Below are positions 8,293 to 16,235 of a stretch of 26,082 nt of DNA, piece after piece. Made by a program: the position numbers and the translations under genes. The DNA is from JAWWPY01 sp964412845 (GTDB lineage: Bacteria > Actinomycetota > Actinomycetes > Streptosporangiales > Streptosporangiaceae): positions 1 to 26,082 of the forward strand of contig CAYPQM010000094.1 of the NCBI GenBank assembly GCA_964412845.1, in the 5' to 3' direction. The notes under the pieces are model-generated. The model worked only from the letters and a program-made list of their open reading frames with translations, made no database searches and was not told the DNA's origin. Numbering within the stretch: position 1 is the stretch's first letter; every line of letters starts with the position of its first letter.

Positions 8293-8514
8293 TCAGGCCA
8301 GGTCGAACTGGCCGTCGCGGGTCCCGGCGGTGAACGCGATCCACTCGGCGGGGGTGAAGATCAGCGCGGGTCCGCCCGGGTCCTTGCTGTCCCGCACAGC
8401 GATCACCCGGCCGCCGCCCTCCGTGGCGCCGGCCACGACCGCGACCTCGACACAGGCGCCGCCGTTCCCGCTGCTGGATGAGGACTTGCGCCAGCAGGCG
8501 CGGGTCAGGTCCAT
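8293..8514 (-). CDS. DUF397 small protein
   Basis: A 73-residue protein with the full DUF397 pattern: WRKSSSSSGNGGACVEVA near the N-terminus, VRDSKDPGGPALIF in the middle and PAEWIAFTAG before the end. ATG 8514 overlaps the stop of the upstream XRE regulator by ten bases, so the two are translationally coupled. DUF397 proteins are small partners of XRE/DUF5753 regulators throughout filamentous actinobacteria; characterised pairs, such as the bldB/abaA-type and whiJ-type clusters of Streptomyces, affect development or antibiotic production. They may act as antagonists of the regulator. Family and pairing are seen; function here is inferred. Confidence 0.92.
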   Translation of the reverse strand: MDLTRACWRKSSSSSGNGGACVEVAVVAGATEGGGRVIAVRDSKDPGGPALIFTPAEWIAFTAGTRDGQFDLA

Positions 8515-9317
8515 GTCTCGATTGCCTTCCTCACCAGATCAATGGAGGCGCGCGGGGCCAGGGCCTCCGCTTTCAGTATGTCGTAGAGCAACGCGACGCG
8601 GGAAACGTCCGCGGGCCGCTCGACTATCTGCCCGGCCAGCGCATTGTCGAGATAGGCCACATCGGGTGACCCGTCGAAACTCGCTATGGCGAACTGACCG
8701 GCCAGCCCGGGATGCGCGCCGGAGCCGACCGGGACCACCTGCATCACGATCCTGGGCTGCCGGGACGCCTCGATCAGGTGATCGACCTGCTCCCGCATCA
8801 CCTGGCGGCCGCCGACCGGCCGGGTCAGCACGCCCTCGTCGATGATCACCCACAGCAGCGGCGGCTCGTCCTGGGTGAGGATGGCCTGCCGGTCCAGCCG
8901 GGCGCTGACCAGGCGGCTGATCTCGTCATCGCCGGACGCGGGGTTCGCCGCCTCCAGTACCGCCCGCGCGTACTCCTCGGTCTGCAGCAGCCCGGGGATG
9001 AGCAGCGGCTCGAACCAGCGCAGCGAGGTCGCTTCGCGTTCGATCTCCACCCAGTCCCGGAACCAGGCCGGGTAGGCCTCGCTGCGCACCAGCGGCTGCA
9101 GGCGGCTGAGCAGCCCGCCGGTCCGCAGCACGTCATCGGCCCGGCGCGCGAAGTCAACGCTGGGGGCCCGGCTGCCGGTCTCCACGTGCGCCACTAGCAA
9201 CGGGCTGTAGGCAATCTTCTCGGCCAGTTGGTCCTGGGTCAGGCCCGCGCTCGCGCGGGCCCGCCGAAGTTCCCCGGAGAACATTCCCAGTGCGCTTACC
9301 TGGCTGTCACGGGCCAT
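8505..9317 (-). CDS. XRE-family regulator with DUF5753 domain
   Basis: A 270-residue regulator starting at ATG 9317. Residues 13-70 form a helix-turn-helix (LRRARASAGLTQDQLAEKI, then SPLLVAHVETGSRAPS). The remainder is the DUF5753 domain, recognised by the run WFEPLLIPGLLQTEEYARAV, then VSARLDRQAIL, then LWVIIDEGVLTRPVGG. It is followed by its DUF397 partner with a ten-base overlap. These WhiJ-like proteins bind DNA near their own locus and respond to the small partner. No strong ribosome site is visible, so a short leader or leaderless mRNA is possible. The 142-base gap to the small plus-strand ORF is a potential divergent regulatory region. Confidence 0.92.
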   Translation of the reverse strand: MARDSQVSALGMFSGELRRARASAGLTQDQLAEKIAYSPLLVAHVETGSRAPSVDFARRADDVLRTGGLLSRLQPLVRSEAYPAWFRDWVEIEREATSLRWFEPLLIPGLLQTEEYARAVLEAANPASGDDEISRLVSARLDRQAILTQDEPPLLWVIIDEGVLTRPVGGRQVMREQVDHLIEASRQPRIVMQVVPVGSGAHPGLAGQFAIASFDGSPDVAYLDNALAGQIVERPADVSRVALLYDILKAEALAPRASIDLVRKAIETWT

Positions 9318-9459
9318 TTGAGGTCCTTACGCCGCACCTGGTTTTCCTGACGGCACCCGGCCGCGCCCTGACCCATGCGCGGTGCGTGCTCGTCCCCTTC
9401 CAGAGCGTATTCCAGGCCGCCAAGCTGGCGAAACAAATTGGCCCCAGGAAAGGATGCCC

Positions 9460-9540
9460 ATGACGCACGCCGCCGCGGCCGACCGGGTCACTCACGTGCT
9501 GCGCGCCACCGGCCCGCACCCCGCCACCTCAGCCAACTGA
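9460..9540 (+). CDS. Possible 26-residue small ORF
   Basis: ATG 9460 is preceded by AGGAAAGGA with about six bases of spacing, a good ribosome site, and reads 26 residues to TGA 9540. Twelve bases further on begins a strong hairpin (9552-9592). The peptide begins MTHAAAADRVTHVLRATG and is not recognised. It diverges from the XRE/DUF397 pair, so it may be a target of that regulator or the remnant of a decayed gene. Evidence is positional only: ribosome site, short ORF and hairpin in sequence. Confidence 0.25.
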   Translation: MTHAAAADRVTHVLRATGPHPATSAN

Positions 9541-9551
9541 CCGAAGGTCTA

Positions 9552-9592
9552 CCTCAGGCCGCCCTGCCTGTCATGAGGTGGGGCGGCTGAGG
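9552..9592. terminator. Bidirectional hairpin at the 3' end of the LysR gene
   Basis: A left arm CCTCAGGCCGCCC (9552-9564) pairs with GGGCGGCTGAGG (9581-9592), with one bulged G and a 16-base loop. It covers the stop codon of the LysR gene on the minus strand and follows the small ORF on the plus strand, so it could end transcription from both sides. There is no U-tract, as is usual for actinobacteria. Confidence 0.5.
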
Positions 9593-10509
9593 ATGTCGGC
9601 GATCAGGTCGCGGGCGGCCCCGGCGGGCGGCGCCTTCGTGCCGCGCCAGACCGCGCGTAGCGTGCGGCGCAGATCCAGCCCGGGCACGTCTACCCGGACC
9701 AGCCGCCCGCTGGCCAGGTCGTCCGCGACCGCCAGTTCGCTCAGCACCGCCGGCGCCGCGCCGGCGATCACGGCGGCGCGTATCGCGGACGTCGTGGACA
9801 GGGACAGCGCCACCGGGGCCTGGCGCATCCCCGGGCCGAGCGCCGCCATCAGCCCAGCGGTCAGCACGTCCCGGGTGCCCGAGCCCTCTTCCCGGCTGAC
9901 CAGTGGCGTATCCGCGAGTTCGGCCGCGGTCACGGCCCGGCGCCGGGCCCAGGGGTGTGCTGGCGGCACGACCACCGTGAGCCGGTCATGCCCGATGACC
10001 CTGCTGCGCAGGGACGACGGCAGCCGTGGGCCCTCGACGAAGCCGATGTCGGCGCTGCCGTCAGCGACGTGCGCGATGACAGTGTCGCTGTTCGCGGCCG
10101 TCAGCACGATCTCGGCACCTGGGCTGCCGGGCCGCTGCGTGCCCGCGCGGAACGACACCAGCCATCCGGGCAGCAGCAGTTCGGCGATGGTCAGGCTGGC
10201 GCTGACCCGCAGCCGGTGCCGCCGGTCGTGTCGCAGCGCGGCGATCCCCGCGTCGAGTTCGGCGGCCACGTCCAGCAGCCGGGCCGCCCATTCCGCGATG
10301 ACGACGCCGCCGGGGGTCAGGCTTGACCCCCGCGCGCTGCGGGTCAGCAGGGTGACGCCGGTCTGCGATTCGATGCTGCGGATGCGCGCGGATACCGCCT
10401 GCTGGCTCACGCCGATCTCGCGGGCGGCGCTGTTCAGGCTGCCGGTCCGGGCCACGGTAAGCAGCACCTCGAGCGCGGAGAGTTCCGGGATATGGCTGCT
10501 CAGCGGCAT
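9571..10509 (-). CDS. LysR-family transcriptional regulator
   Basis: A 312-residue LysR regulator. The N-terminal winged helix-turn-helix is clear (residues 10-68: LEVLLTVARTGSLNSAAREI, then VSQQAVSARIRSIE, then LLTRSARG). It is followed by a periplasmic-binding-protein-like effector domain with HDRLTVVVPPAHPWA and TPLVSREEGSGTRDV; this last motif recurs in regulators of the CysL/YeiE/CbbR type that sense small anions or metabolites. ATG 10509 faces away from a TDT-family transporter gene, with a 92-base shared gap containing a clean inverted repeat. That is the classic LysR arrangement, so it probably controls the transporter and itself. The ligand is not known. Confidence 0.93.
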   Translation of the reverse strand: MPLSSHIPELSALEVLLTVARTGSLNSAAREIGVSQQAVSARIRSIESQTGVTLLTRSARGSSLTPGGVVIAEWAARLLDVAAELDAGIAALRHDRRHRLRVSASLTIAELLLPGWLVSFRAGTQRPGSPGAEIVLTAANSDTVIAHVADGSADIGFVEGPRLPSSLRSRVIGHDRLTVVVPPAHPWARRRAVTAAELADTPLVSREEGSGTRDVLTAGLMAALGPGMRQAPVALSLSTTSAIRAAVIAGAAPAVLSELAVADDLASGRLVRVDVPGLDLRRTLRAVWRGTKAPPAGAARDLIADILSRPTS

Positions 10510-10528
10510 ACATCCAGGTTAACTGAGA

Positions 10529-10545
10529 TACAAGGCCGGCTTGTA
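10529..10545. promoter_or_regulatory. Candidate LysR operator between regulator and transporter
   Basis: A perfect six-base inverted repeat TACAAG-GCCGG-CTTGTA lies 19 bases from the LysR start and 56 bases from the transporter start. It fits the dyad layout of LysR recognition sites and is AT-richer than its surroundings. Its sequence is directly seen; binding is inferred from gene layout. Confidence 0.55.
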
Positions 10546-10601
10546 ACGGGGCAAGGGCAGGACGGCTACCAGTGGCTGGCCTGCGCTGCGACGGTGGATT
10601 C

Positions 10602-11807
10602 ATGACCACGACCGGCAGTCGGGTGGGCCCAGTGCAGCAGCGGGCCCCCGCTGGCCACGGCGGGTTCACCGCGGGCCGCAGCGTGTTCACCAGGTGGGGA
10701 CTGTTCACGGACCTGGAGCGTCCGGGGCAGATCTTCGCGAACATCACCCCGAACTGGTACGCGTCGATCATGGGCACCGGGATCGTGGCCGTCGCGGCCG
10801 CGTCCCTCCCGGACCAGTTCCCGGGGATGCGGGTGGCCGCCACCACCATCTGGGCGCTGGCCGCCGCATTGCTGGTCGCGCTCACCGCCGCCACCGCCGT
10901 GCACTGGCTGCGCTACCGCGACACCGCCCGGAAGCACGCCAGCGACCCGGTGATGGCGCACTTCTACGGCGCGCCGCCGATGGCCATGCTGACCGTCGGG
11001 GCGGGCACCCTGCTGCTGGGCCGGCACGTCATCGGGCTGCGTGCCGCGATCGACGCCGACTGGGCGCTCTGGTTCGCGGGCACCATCCTCGGCCTGATCG
11101 TCGCGGTGACCGTGCCGTACCTGACGTTCACCCGGCACGTGGTGCGCCCCGATGCTGCCTTCGGTGGCTGGCTGATGCCGGTCGTGCCGCCGATGGTGTC
11201 GGCGGCGACCGGGGCGCTGCTCGTCCCGTACGCGCCCGCCGGGCAGCCCCGGCTCAGCTTGCTGCTGTCGTGTTATGCGATGTTCGGCATCAGCCTGCTG
11301 GCGTCGCTGGTCATCATCACGCTGATCTGGGGCCGGCTGGCCGCCCACCAGGTCGGCCCCGCGCGGATGGTGCCGACCCTGTGGATCGTGCTGGGCCCGC
11401 TCGGCCAGTCGATCACCGCGGCGAACCTGCTCGGCGGCGTCGCCCACGATGCGCTGCCGCCGCCGTACGCCGCGGGCCTGAAGGTGGCCGGGATTGTCTA
11501 CGGCGTACCGGTCTTGGGCTTCGCCCTGCTCTGGGCCGCCATCGCGTCGGCGATCACCATCCGGACCGCGCGGGAGCACCTGCCGTTCTCGCTGACCTGG
11601 TGGTCGTTCACCTTCCCGGTCGGCACCTGCGTCACCGGCACAACCGCGCTGGCCGCCCATACCGGGTCGGACATGTTCCGGGTCGCGGCGGTCCTGTTCT
11701 ACTGCGCGCTGGTCGCGGCCTGGCTGATCGTCGCGGCCCGCACCGCCCGCGGCAGCGCCCGGGGATGGCTGTTCCTGCCGGTTGCGGCCCAGGCGAATGC
11801 CCGGTAG
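10602..11807 (+). CDS. TDT-family (SLAC1/Ssu1/TehA-type) anion transporter
   Basis: A 401-residue membrane protein with about ten hydrophobic segments. ATG 10602 is preceded by GGTGGA. After a 45-residue cytosolic N-terminus comes NITPNWYASIMGTGIVAVAA, the hallmark first helix of the tellurite-resistance/dicarboxylate transporter (TDT) superfamily, which includes fungal Ssu1 sulfite pumps, Mae1 malate carriers and bacterial TehA. LGPLGQSITAANLL and WWSFTFPVGTCVTGT are further family signatures. Transport of a small anion such as sulfite or a dicarboxylate across the plasma membrane is likely. The divergent LysR gene suggests induction by the exported compound. The family is firm; the substrate is not. 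Confidence 0.88.
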   Translation: MTTTGSRVGPVQQRAPAGHGGFTAGRSVFTRWGLFTDLERPGQIFANITPNWYASIMGTGIVAVAAASLPDQFPGMRVAATTIWALAAALLVALTAATAVHWLRYRDTARKHASDPVMAHFYGAPPMAMLTVGAGTLLLGRHVIGLRAAIDADWALWFAGTILGLIVAVTVPYLTFTRHVVRPDAAFGGWLMPVVPPMVSAATGALLVPYAPAGQPRLSLLLSCYAMFGISLLASLVIITLIWGRLAAHQVGPARMVPTLWIVLGPLGQSITAANLLGGVAHDALPPPYAAGLKVAGIVYGVPVLGFALLWAAIASAITIRTAREHLPFSLTWWSFTFPVGTCVTGTTALAAHTGSDMFRVAAVLFYCALVAAWLIVAARTARGSARGWLFLPVAAQANAR

Positions 11808-11812
11808 CTCGT

Positions 11813-11873
11813 CACGTCTGTCGTGGGACTGCGCGCAGCATGCCTAAGGCCGCTGCCATGGCCCGCAGACGTG
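11813..11873. terminator. Inverted repeat in a convergent gap
   Basis: CACGTCTG (11813-11820) and CAGACGTG (11866-11873) are perfect eight-base arms enclosing 45 bases, in the 93-base gap between the converging transporter and GH15 genes. The long loop contains smaller pairings. A shared terminator is the simplest reading, but the loop is long and support is modest. Confidence 0.3.
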
Positions 11874-11900
11874 CTTGGCGGTCCCGCTCATCAGCGTGTC

Positions 11901-14900
11901 TCACGGCACCGGAACTCCTTGGATGACGACCGGGCCGAGGGTCGGGTCAAGCTCGGTGGCCTGGGACACCCCGGACGGCGTGATCACGTCCACCGCCTTG
12001 GGCACGGTGCCCGGGTTCGCCGAGCAGATCGGGCTGCCGCCGCCGCTCGCGCAGACGCCGAACTGGAACGGCTGCGGTGTCGCGGCGAAAGAGCGTGCCT
12101 GATCGGAGCTGAACCCGTCCTGGCCGGTCAGCACCACGGCCACGGACCATCCTGACGTAGGCGTGCCGAACGCGGCCTCCGGCAGCCCGATCGTGATGGT
12201 CTTGCTGGTCGGTGAGGCCGCCACGAACGCGGTGCCCAGCGAATTGCCGGAGGCATCCTGCCAGATCGGGGACGCGAATCCCTGCGCCTCAATCATCTCG
12301 CTCCACGCGCTGGCGGGAGCGATCGTGTAGTTGCGCGACGTGAACGGGGCCGCGGTCGAGGTGGTCGCCGCGCCGGGAGTGTGCACGTACACGTCGAGCA
12401 GTTGCGCGCCCAGCGGGGATCCGAATGTCGGGTCCAGATTGGCCAGCGTGGCCTGCAGGTACACGGTCGTGCCGTCGCTGATCACCTTGAAGTCGGTCAG
12501 GTCGAACGCGCCAGCGTGGAAGTTGCTGTCGGTCGGGTACTGGTAGGTGCCCGGGCCGTTGTCATCGCCGGTCGGGTCGGTGACGTCCAGCACGGTCGTT
12601 CCGCTGGTCACGCTGCTGGTCACGGCGGTCTGCGCGTACCCGGTCCGGTTGCCGGACGCGGTGGCCGACACGGTCAGCACGCTGTCACCGAAACCGACTG
12701 GCACGGTGACCGAGAACGACCCGTCCGACGCCGCCACCGCGGTGCCGATCGCGGACGGCGTGCCCGTCGTGGTGTCCAGGGACTCGACCACGACCTTCGC
12801 GCCGGCCACCGTGGTCCCGGTCACCGCCGTGGTCGGGGTGGTGACCGCCGAGCCGGAGGCAGGAGCGGTCAGTGTCACCGCGATCGCGCCCGGCGGGGTG
12901 TGCGCCACGTACCGCTGGGTGGTCACCGACGGGGTCTCCAGGGTGTGCCCCGCCCCGACGGACAGGATGAGCCGGGCCTCCTGGGCCTGCGCCCAGGTCA
13001 GCGGGGACGCTGAGCCCGCGGCCTGACCGTCGGTGAAGCCGATCGACGCGGTCGTCGGGTCGCTGCCGAACGGCGAGGCGGCCAGGTCCGGGTCTTCCCA
13101 CGCCTGCTCGGGGACCAGTCCCACCCCGGATGAGAACTGCGCCATGGCCTCCAGCAGGGCCGATGCGCCGGCCCGGTTCCCGGTGGCGAGGTCGGACTCG
13201 GCCCGCTCCCCGGACAGCACCGGCCACAGGTGCCCGGTGCCTACGTCAGTCGTCGGCCACGGCTGGCCCGGGGTGCTGCAGGATGTCTGGCTCGGCTGGT
13301 AGCAGTCGCCGTAACCGTCGGCGCTGCCCGCCGCGGCTGAGGTGCCGTACCGGTAGTAGCCGGTCCCGCTCGGCGTGGACACCGCGATCTGCTTGTCCAG
13401 CACACCCAGCGACGCCTGGATGTCGGAGTCGCTGGCGGGCAGCTCACCGAGGCGGACCAGTTCCTGGAACCCGCCGTCGATCACGGCCCGCTGGTCCACC
13501 ATCGGGCCGCCGTTGCCCAGGCTGTAGATGATGGCCGCGTTCGGGTCACCGGCCTTGGACAGCCGGATGAAGTACCGCGGGCCGTCCGGGCCGGTCGTGG
13601 TCACGTCCCAGGTCTTGATGGTGCGCTGGAAATCGTCGGCGGTGGCCTGGTAGAGCTGGGAGCGGGCGGTGTCGCCATGATCGGCCGCGATGACCGACGC
13701 GGCGGTCAGCCCCGCGATCTCCGCGGCGATGGTGGAGGGGGAGTAGCCCGACTGCTCCTCCCAGCGCTCCGAGCCGAACGACGGCCCCATCGCGACCAGG
13801 AAGTCGGCGGCCGGCCGGATGTGCTGCTGCCACAGCGTGGTGTCCCCGGCGAGCCCCGACTGCAACGCCATCAGGATCGGGTAGGCCGTCTCGTCCAGCT
13901 GGTTTCCGCCGGTATCCGGGGCAGATGCACCGTTGACGAGAGAGTTACGGGGCAACTGTCCGTTAGGTAGCTGCTGTTTGCTGAACAGGAACAGGGTGGC
14001 CGCGCGGGCGGTAGCAAGATCGCCATCTGTCAGCAGGCCGGTGAATGCCTCATACAAGTCCCGCGAGAACACCTCGCGGTAAGAGCCGAAGTAGACCGGC
14101 TTGCCATTGACCGCCGTCCCGGCGGCCACCGCCTGCCCCCACGGGCTGGCCATCGACGCGACGATCGCGCCGGGGAACGTCTTGTCCTCGCTCGACTTGA
14201 TCACGTTCGCGGACAGGTAGTAGCGGCGCTGCAGCACCGTCGCCTGCGCGCCGGTCAGGCCGGGGAAGCTCGACGGCGGCTTGCGCAGCGCCAGGTCATA
14301 GCCGGCCCAGCCGGCCAGGTACGACAGCTCGGTCAGGCCGAACGGCCGGGTCAGCGACGCGCCCGCGACAGATACCGCCTGGGCCTGGGTGCGGCCGAAG
14401 CCGAGGGCCAGCGTCACCTCGTCGCCGCGGCGCGGAGTGACGTCCTCGGTCGCCGTGACGTGGCCGTTGGGTGCCGAGTCGTAGCTGGTCAGCGTGTGCG
14501 TGGCATCGAGCTGGGTGAGGCCGTCGCTGGCGGTCCCGGCGTAGCCGACGCTGACCGCGGCCGATGGGCTGCTCGGCCGCAGCGCCATGTAGGTGGGCAC
14601 CGCGTAGCTGCGGTTGGCCGCCTGGGTCACGGTGTTGGTGCTGTACACCACGGGAACGGGGGAGCCGCCCGAGGTGTCGATGGTCCCGGTGTTGCCGCCC
14701 GCGTTCGGGGTGCCGCCGCCGCCGTCCCCGTTGGCGTGCGCGTCCAGCCGCGCGTACAGGTGCAGCTTGCTGATCGCGGTGTGCGAGCCGGGCGCGGCGT
14801 CCAGCCGGGTGTCCATCAGCACCGTGTCCCGCGCCGGGTCGGTGATGTAGGTGGTGACCAGCCTGTAGCCATGGCTGGCACTGGTCGCGGTCACCGTGCA

Positions 14901-15395
14901 GGCCATCCCGGAGGGGTCGGCCGCCACGGTGTAGGTCATGTCGCGGGTCTGCAGATCGGTGAAGGTCGAGCCGTCAGTGACGATGTACTGCAGCGTCTGC
15001 ACGTCCGTGTTGTCGATCGTCGGCTCGTACACGTCGGAGAGCACGCCGCCGGCGACCGTGTACCAGACCTTGGACGTGGTGTTGCGCGCGGTGCCCAGGC
15101 AGTCCTTGCGGGCCAGGTCGAAGTACGACATCGTGCCCGGCCCACCGGGCGCGGCCACCGCGGGCAGCCCGGCGGCGGTGCTGGCCGCACCGGCCGGCCC
15201 GGCCGCGGCCACCGCGAAGGAGAGCATGCACAGGGCGACCGCTGGTGGCGCCAGCCTGCGCATCCGGCGCCTGGCGGGCCGGGTCAATCCCCGTGGCCAG
15301 CCGGTGCCTGCCTGCGCCAATCCGCGTGATCGGCGCGTGCCTGCCTGAGCCAATCCCCGCAGCCGACGTGCGCCTGCCTGTGCCAATCCCCGCAT
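11901..15395 (-). CDS. Secreted GH15 glucodextranase/glucoamylase, multidomain
   Basis: An 1164-residue exported glycoside hydrolase. The layout resembles Arthrobacter glucodextranase: a beta-rich domain N (residues about 90-340), a GH15 (alpha/alpha)6 catalytic domain (about 350-790), an Ig-like domain (about 830-910) and a C-terminal carbohydrate-binding-like domain (about 915-1164). Catalytic glutamates are in RWEEQSGYS (general acid, about 546) and LVPEQAWE (general base, about 762). It should release glucose from alpha-1,6- or alpha-1,4-glucans outside the cell. ATG 15395 is chosen for GGAGG six bases upstream; a duplicate start module at ATG 15416 is in frame. The signal peptide core (LAPPAVALCMLSFAVAAAG) is preceded by an unusual 47-residue basic leader of 11-residue repeats. 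Whether dextran or starch is the substrate is open. Confidence 0.93.
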   Translation of the reverse strand: MRGLAQAGARRLRGLAQAGTRRSRGLAQAGTGWPRGLTRPARRRMRRLAPPAVALCMLSFAVAAAGPAGAASTAAGLPAVAAPGGPGTMSYFDLARKDCLGTARNTTSKVWYTVAGGVLSDVYEPTIDNTDVQTLQYIVTDGSTFTDLQTRDMTYTVAADPSGMACTVTATSASHGYRLVTTYITDPARDTVLMDTRLDAAPGSHTAISKLHLYARLDAHANGDGGGGTPNAGGNTGTIDTSGGSPVPVVYSTNTVTQAANRSYAVPTYMALRPSSPSAAVSVGYAGTASDGLTQLDATHTLTSYDSAPNGHVTATEDVTPRRGDEVTLALGFGRTQAQAVSVAGASLTRPFGLTELSYLAGWAGYDLALRKPPSSFPGLTGAQATVLQRRYYLSANVIKSSEDKTFPGAIVASMASPWGQAVAAGTAVNGKPVYFGSYREVFSRDLYEAFTGLLTDGDLATARAATLFLFSKQQLPNGQLPRNSLVNGASAPDTGGNQLDETAYPILMALQSGLAGDTTLWQQHIRPAADFLVAMGPSFGSERWEEQSGYSPSTIAAEIAGLTAASVIAADHGDTARSQLYQATADDFQRTIKTWDVTTTGPDGPRYFIRLSKAGDPNAAIIYSLGNGGPMVDQRAVIDGGFQELVRLGELPASDSDIQASLGVLDKQIAVSTPSGTGYYRYGTSAAAGSADGYGDCYQPSQTSCSTPGQPWPTTDVGTGHLWPVLSGERAESDLATGNRAGASALLEAMAQFSSGVGLVPEQAWEDPDLAASPFGSDPTTASIGFTDGQAAGSASPLTWAQAQEARLILSVGAGHTLETPSVTTQRYVAHTPPGAIAVTLTAPASGSAVTTPTTAVTGTTVAGAKVVVESLDTTTGTPSAIGTAVAASDGSFSVTVPVGFGDSVLTVSATASGNRTGYAQTAVTSSVTSGTTVLDVTDPTGDDNGPGTYQYPTDSNFHAGAFDLTDFKVISDGTTVYLQATLANLDPTFGSPLGAQLLDVYVHTPGAATTSTAAPFTSRNYTIAPASAWSEMIEAQGFASPIWQDASGNSLGTAFVAASPTSKTITIGLPEAAFGTPTSGWSVAVVLTGQDGFSSDQARSFAATPQPFQFGVCASGGGSPICSANPGTVPKAVDVITPSGVSQATELDPTLGPVVIQGVPVP
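15294..15392 (-). repeat. Three 33-bp tandem repeats in the GH15 leader
   Basis: Units at 15392-15360, 15359-15327 and 15326-15294 encode RGLAQAGARRL, RGLAQAGTRRS and RGLAQAGTGWP, followed by a degenerate fourth unit RGLTRPARRRM. The DNA shares the core TGCCTG-N-GCCAATCC, so the similarity is at both DNA and protein level. The repeats extend the basic n-region ahead of the signal peptide core. Confidence 0.85.
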
Positions 15396-15499
15396 TGGAA
15401 CCTCCGGTTCCCCCATTGGAACCTCTGGTCGAGCGAGAATGGCGAGCCTGCCAGAGCGCCTGTCCGGCCCGCCACTCCTGGTAAGGACACCGCGTGCCG

Positions 15500-15542
15500 A
15501 AGCTTCCCGCCGCTCGGCGCCGCTGTCAACGAACAATTCGTT
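15500..15542 (-). promoter_or_regulatory. GH15 promoter overlapped by an inverted repeat
   Basis: On the minus strand a perfect -35 box TTGACA (15529-15524) is followed, after 18 bases, by AAGCTT (15505-15500) as a fair -10. An inverted repeat AACGAA-CAA-TTCGTT (15528-15542) touches the -35 box, where a repressor would block polymerase. This would give a leader of about 98 bases before ATG 15395. The boxes and the dyad are seen; repression and its link to sugar supply are inferred. Confidence 0.4.
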
Positions 15543-15589
15543 AATACGCCCAGCGGTCGGCCCGCGACCTCGACGTACGCTCTTCGGTT

Positions 15590-16156
15590 ATGAGGCGGGT
15601 GTCGGTGGTCGGGAATTCTGGTTCGGGCAAGTCCACGCTGGGGAAGGCGCTGGCGGCCCGGCTGGCCGTGCCGTACATCGAGCTTGACGCGATCTTCCAT
15701 CAGCCGGGCTGGACTCCGCTGCCGGCGGAAGAATTCGTCAGCCGGGTGGGTGCGGCCGCCGCCGCGGACGGCTGGGTCATCGACGGCAACTACAGCGCGG
15801 TGCGCCCGCTGGTCTGGTCGCGCGCGGACACGGTCGTCTGGCTCGACCTGCCCCGCGCGGTCGTGATGCGCAGGATCATCTGGCGCACCCTGCGCCGGGC
15901 CGTGAGCCGCGCCGAACTATGGAACGGCAACCGGGAACCCTGGCAGAACTTCTTCCGCCTTGACCCCCAGGAGTCCGTCATCGCCTGGTCCTGGCACCGG
16001 CACGGCGTCTACCGGGAGCGGTACGCCGCAGCGGCCCTCGACCCAGCCTGGGCCCACCTTCGCTTCGTCCGCGTCGCCTCGCGCCATGACCTGCGCGAGC
16101 TCCTGGACAGCGCGGGGTCATCCGCTGCCGGGCCCTCTCGCGCCGTCCAGCCATGA
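15590..16156 (+). CDS. Small P-loop kinase (adenylate-kinase/FlaR-like)
   Basis: A 188-residue AAA/adenylate-kinase-fold protein. The Walker A motif is VVGNSGSGKSTLGK (residues 6-19), followed by the YIELDAIFHQPGW segment that is diagnostic of the FlaR/topology-modulation group of small nucleoside-kinase-like ATPases. DGWVIDGNY (about 59-67) and WLDLPRAVVMRRIIWRTLRR are further landmarks. The substrate of the group is not established. ATG 15590 has no ribosome site, but a TACGCT -10-like hexamer ends only eight bases upstream, suggesting a leaderless transcript. It is divergent from the GH15 gene across a 194-base gap and convergent with polX. Confidence 0.87.
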   Translation: MRRVSVVGNSGSGKSTLGKALAARLAVPYIELDAIFHQPGWTPLPAEEFVSRVGAAAAADGWVIDGNYSAVRPLVWSRADTVVWLDLPRAVVMRRIIWRTLRRAVSRAELWNGNREPWQNFFRLDPQESVIAWSWHRHGVYRERYAAAALDPAWAHLRFVRVASRHDLRELLDSAGSSAAGPSRAVQP

Positions 16157-16235
16157 TCACGGCGCATTTTCAGCCGATTCAGCCAAGCCCCGCTGATCAC
16201 AGCCAGCCCCGCGGCCGAGGGCATGCTCGCTGGTT

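Noticed and set aside
15416..15536. Upstream extension of the GH15 gene
   Set aside because: The frame is open to 15536, but this stretch holds the likely promoter and dyad, and the best ribosome site precedes ATG 15395.
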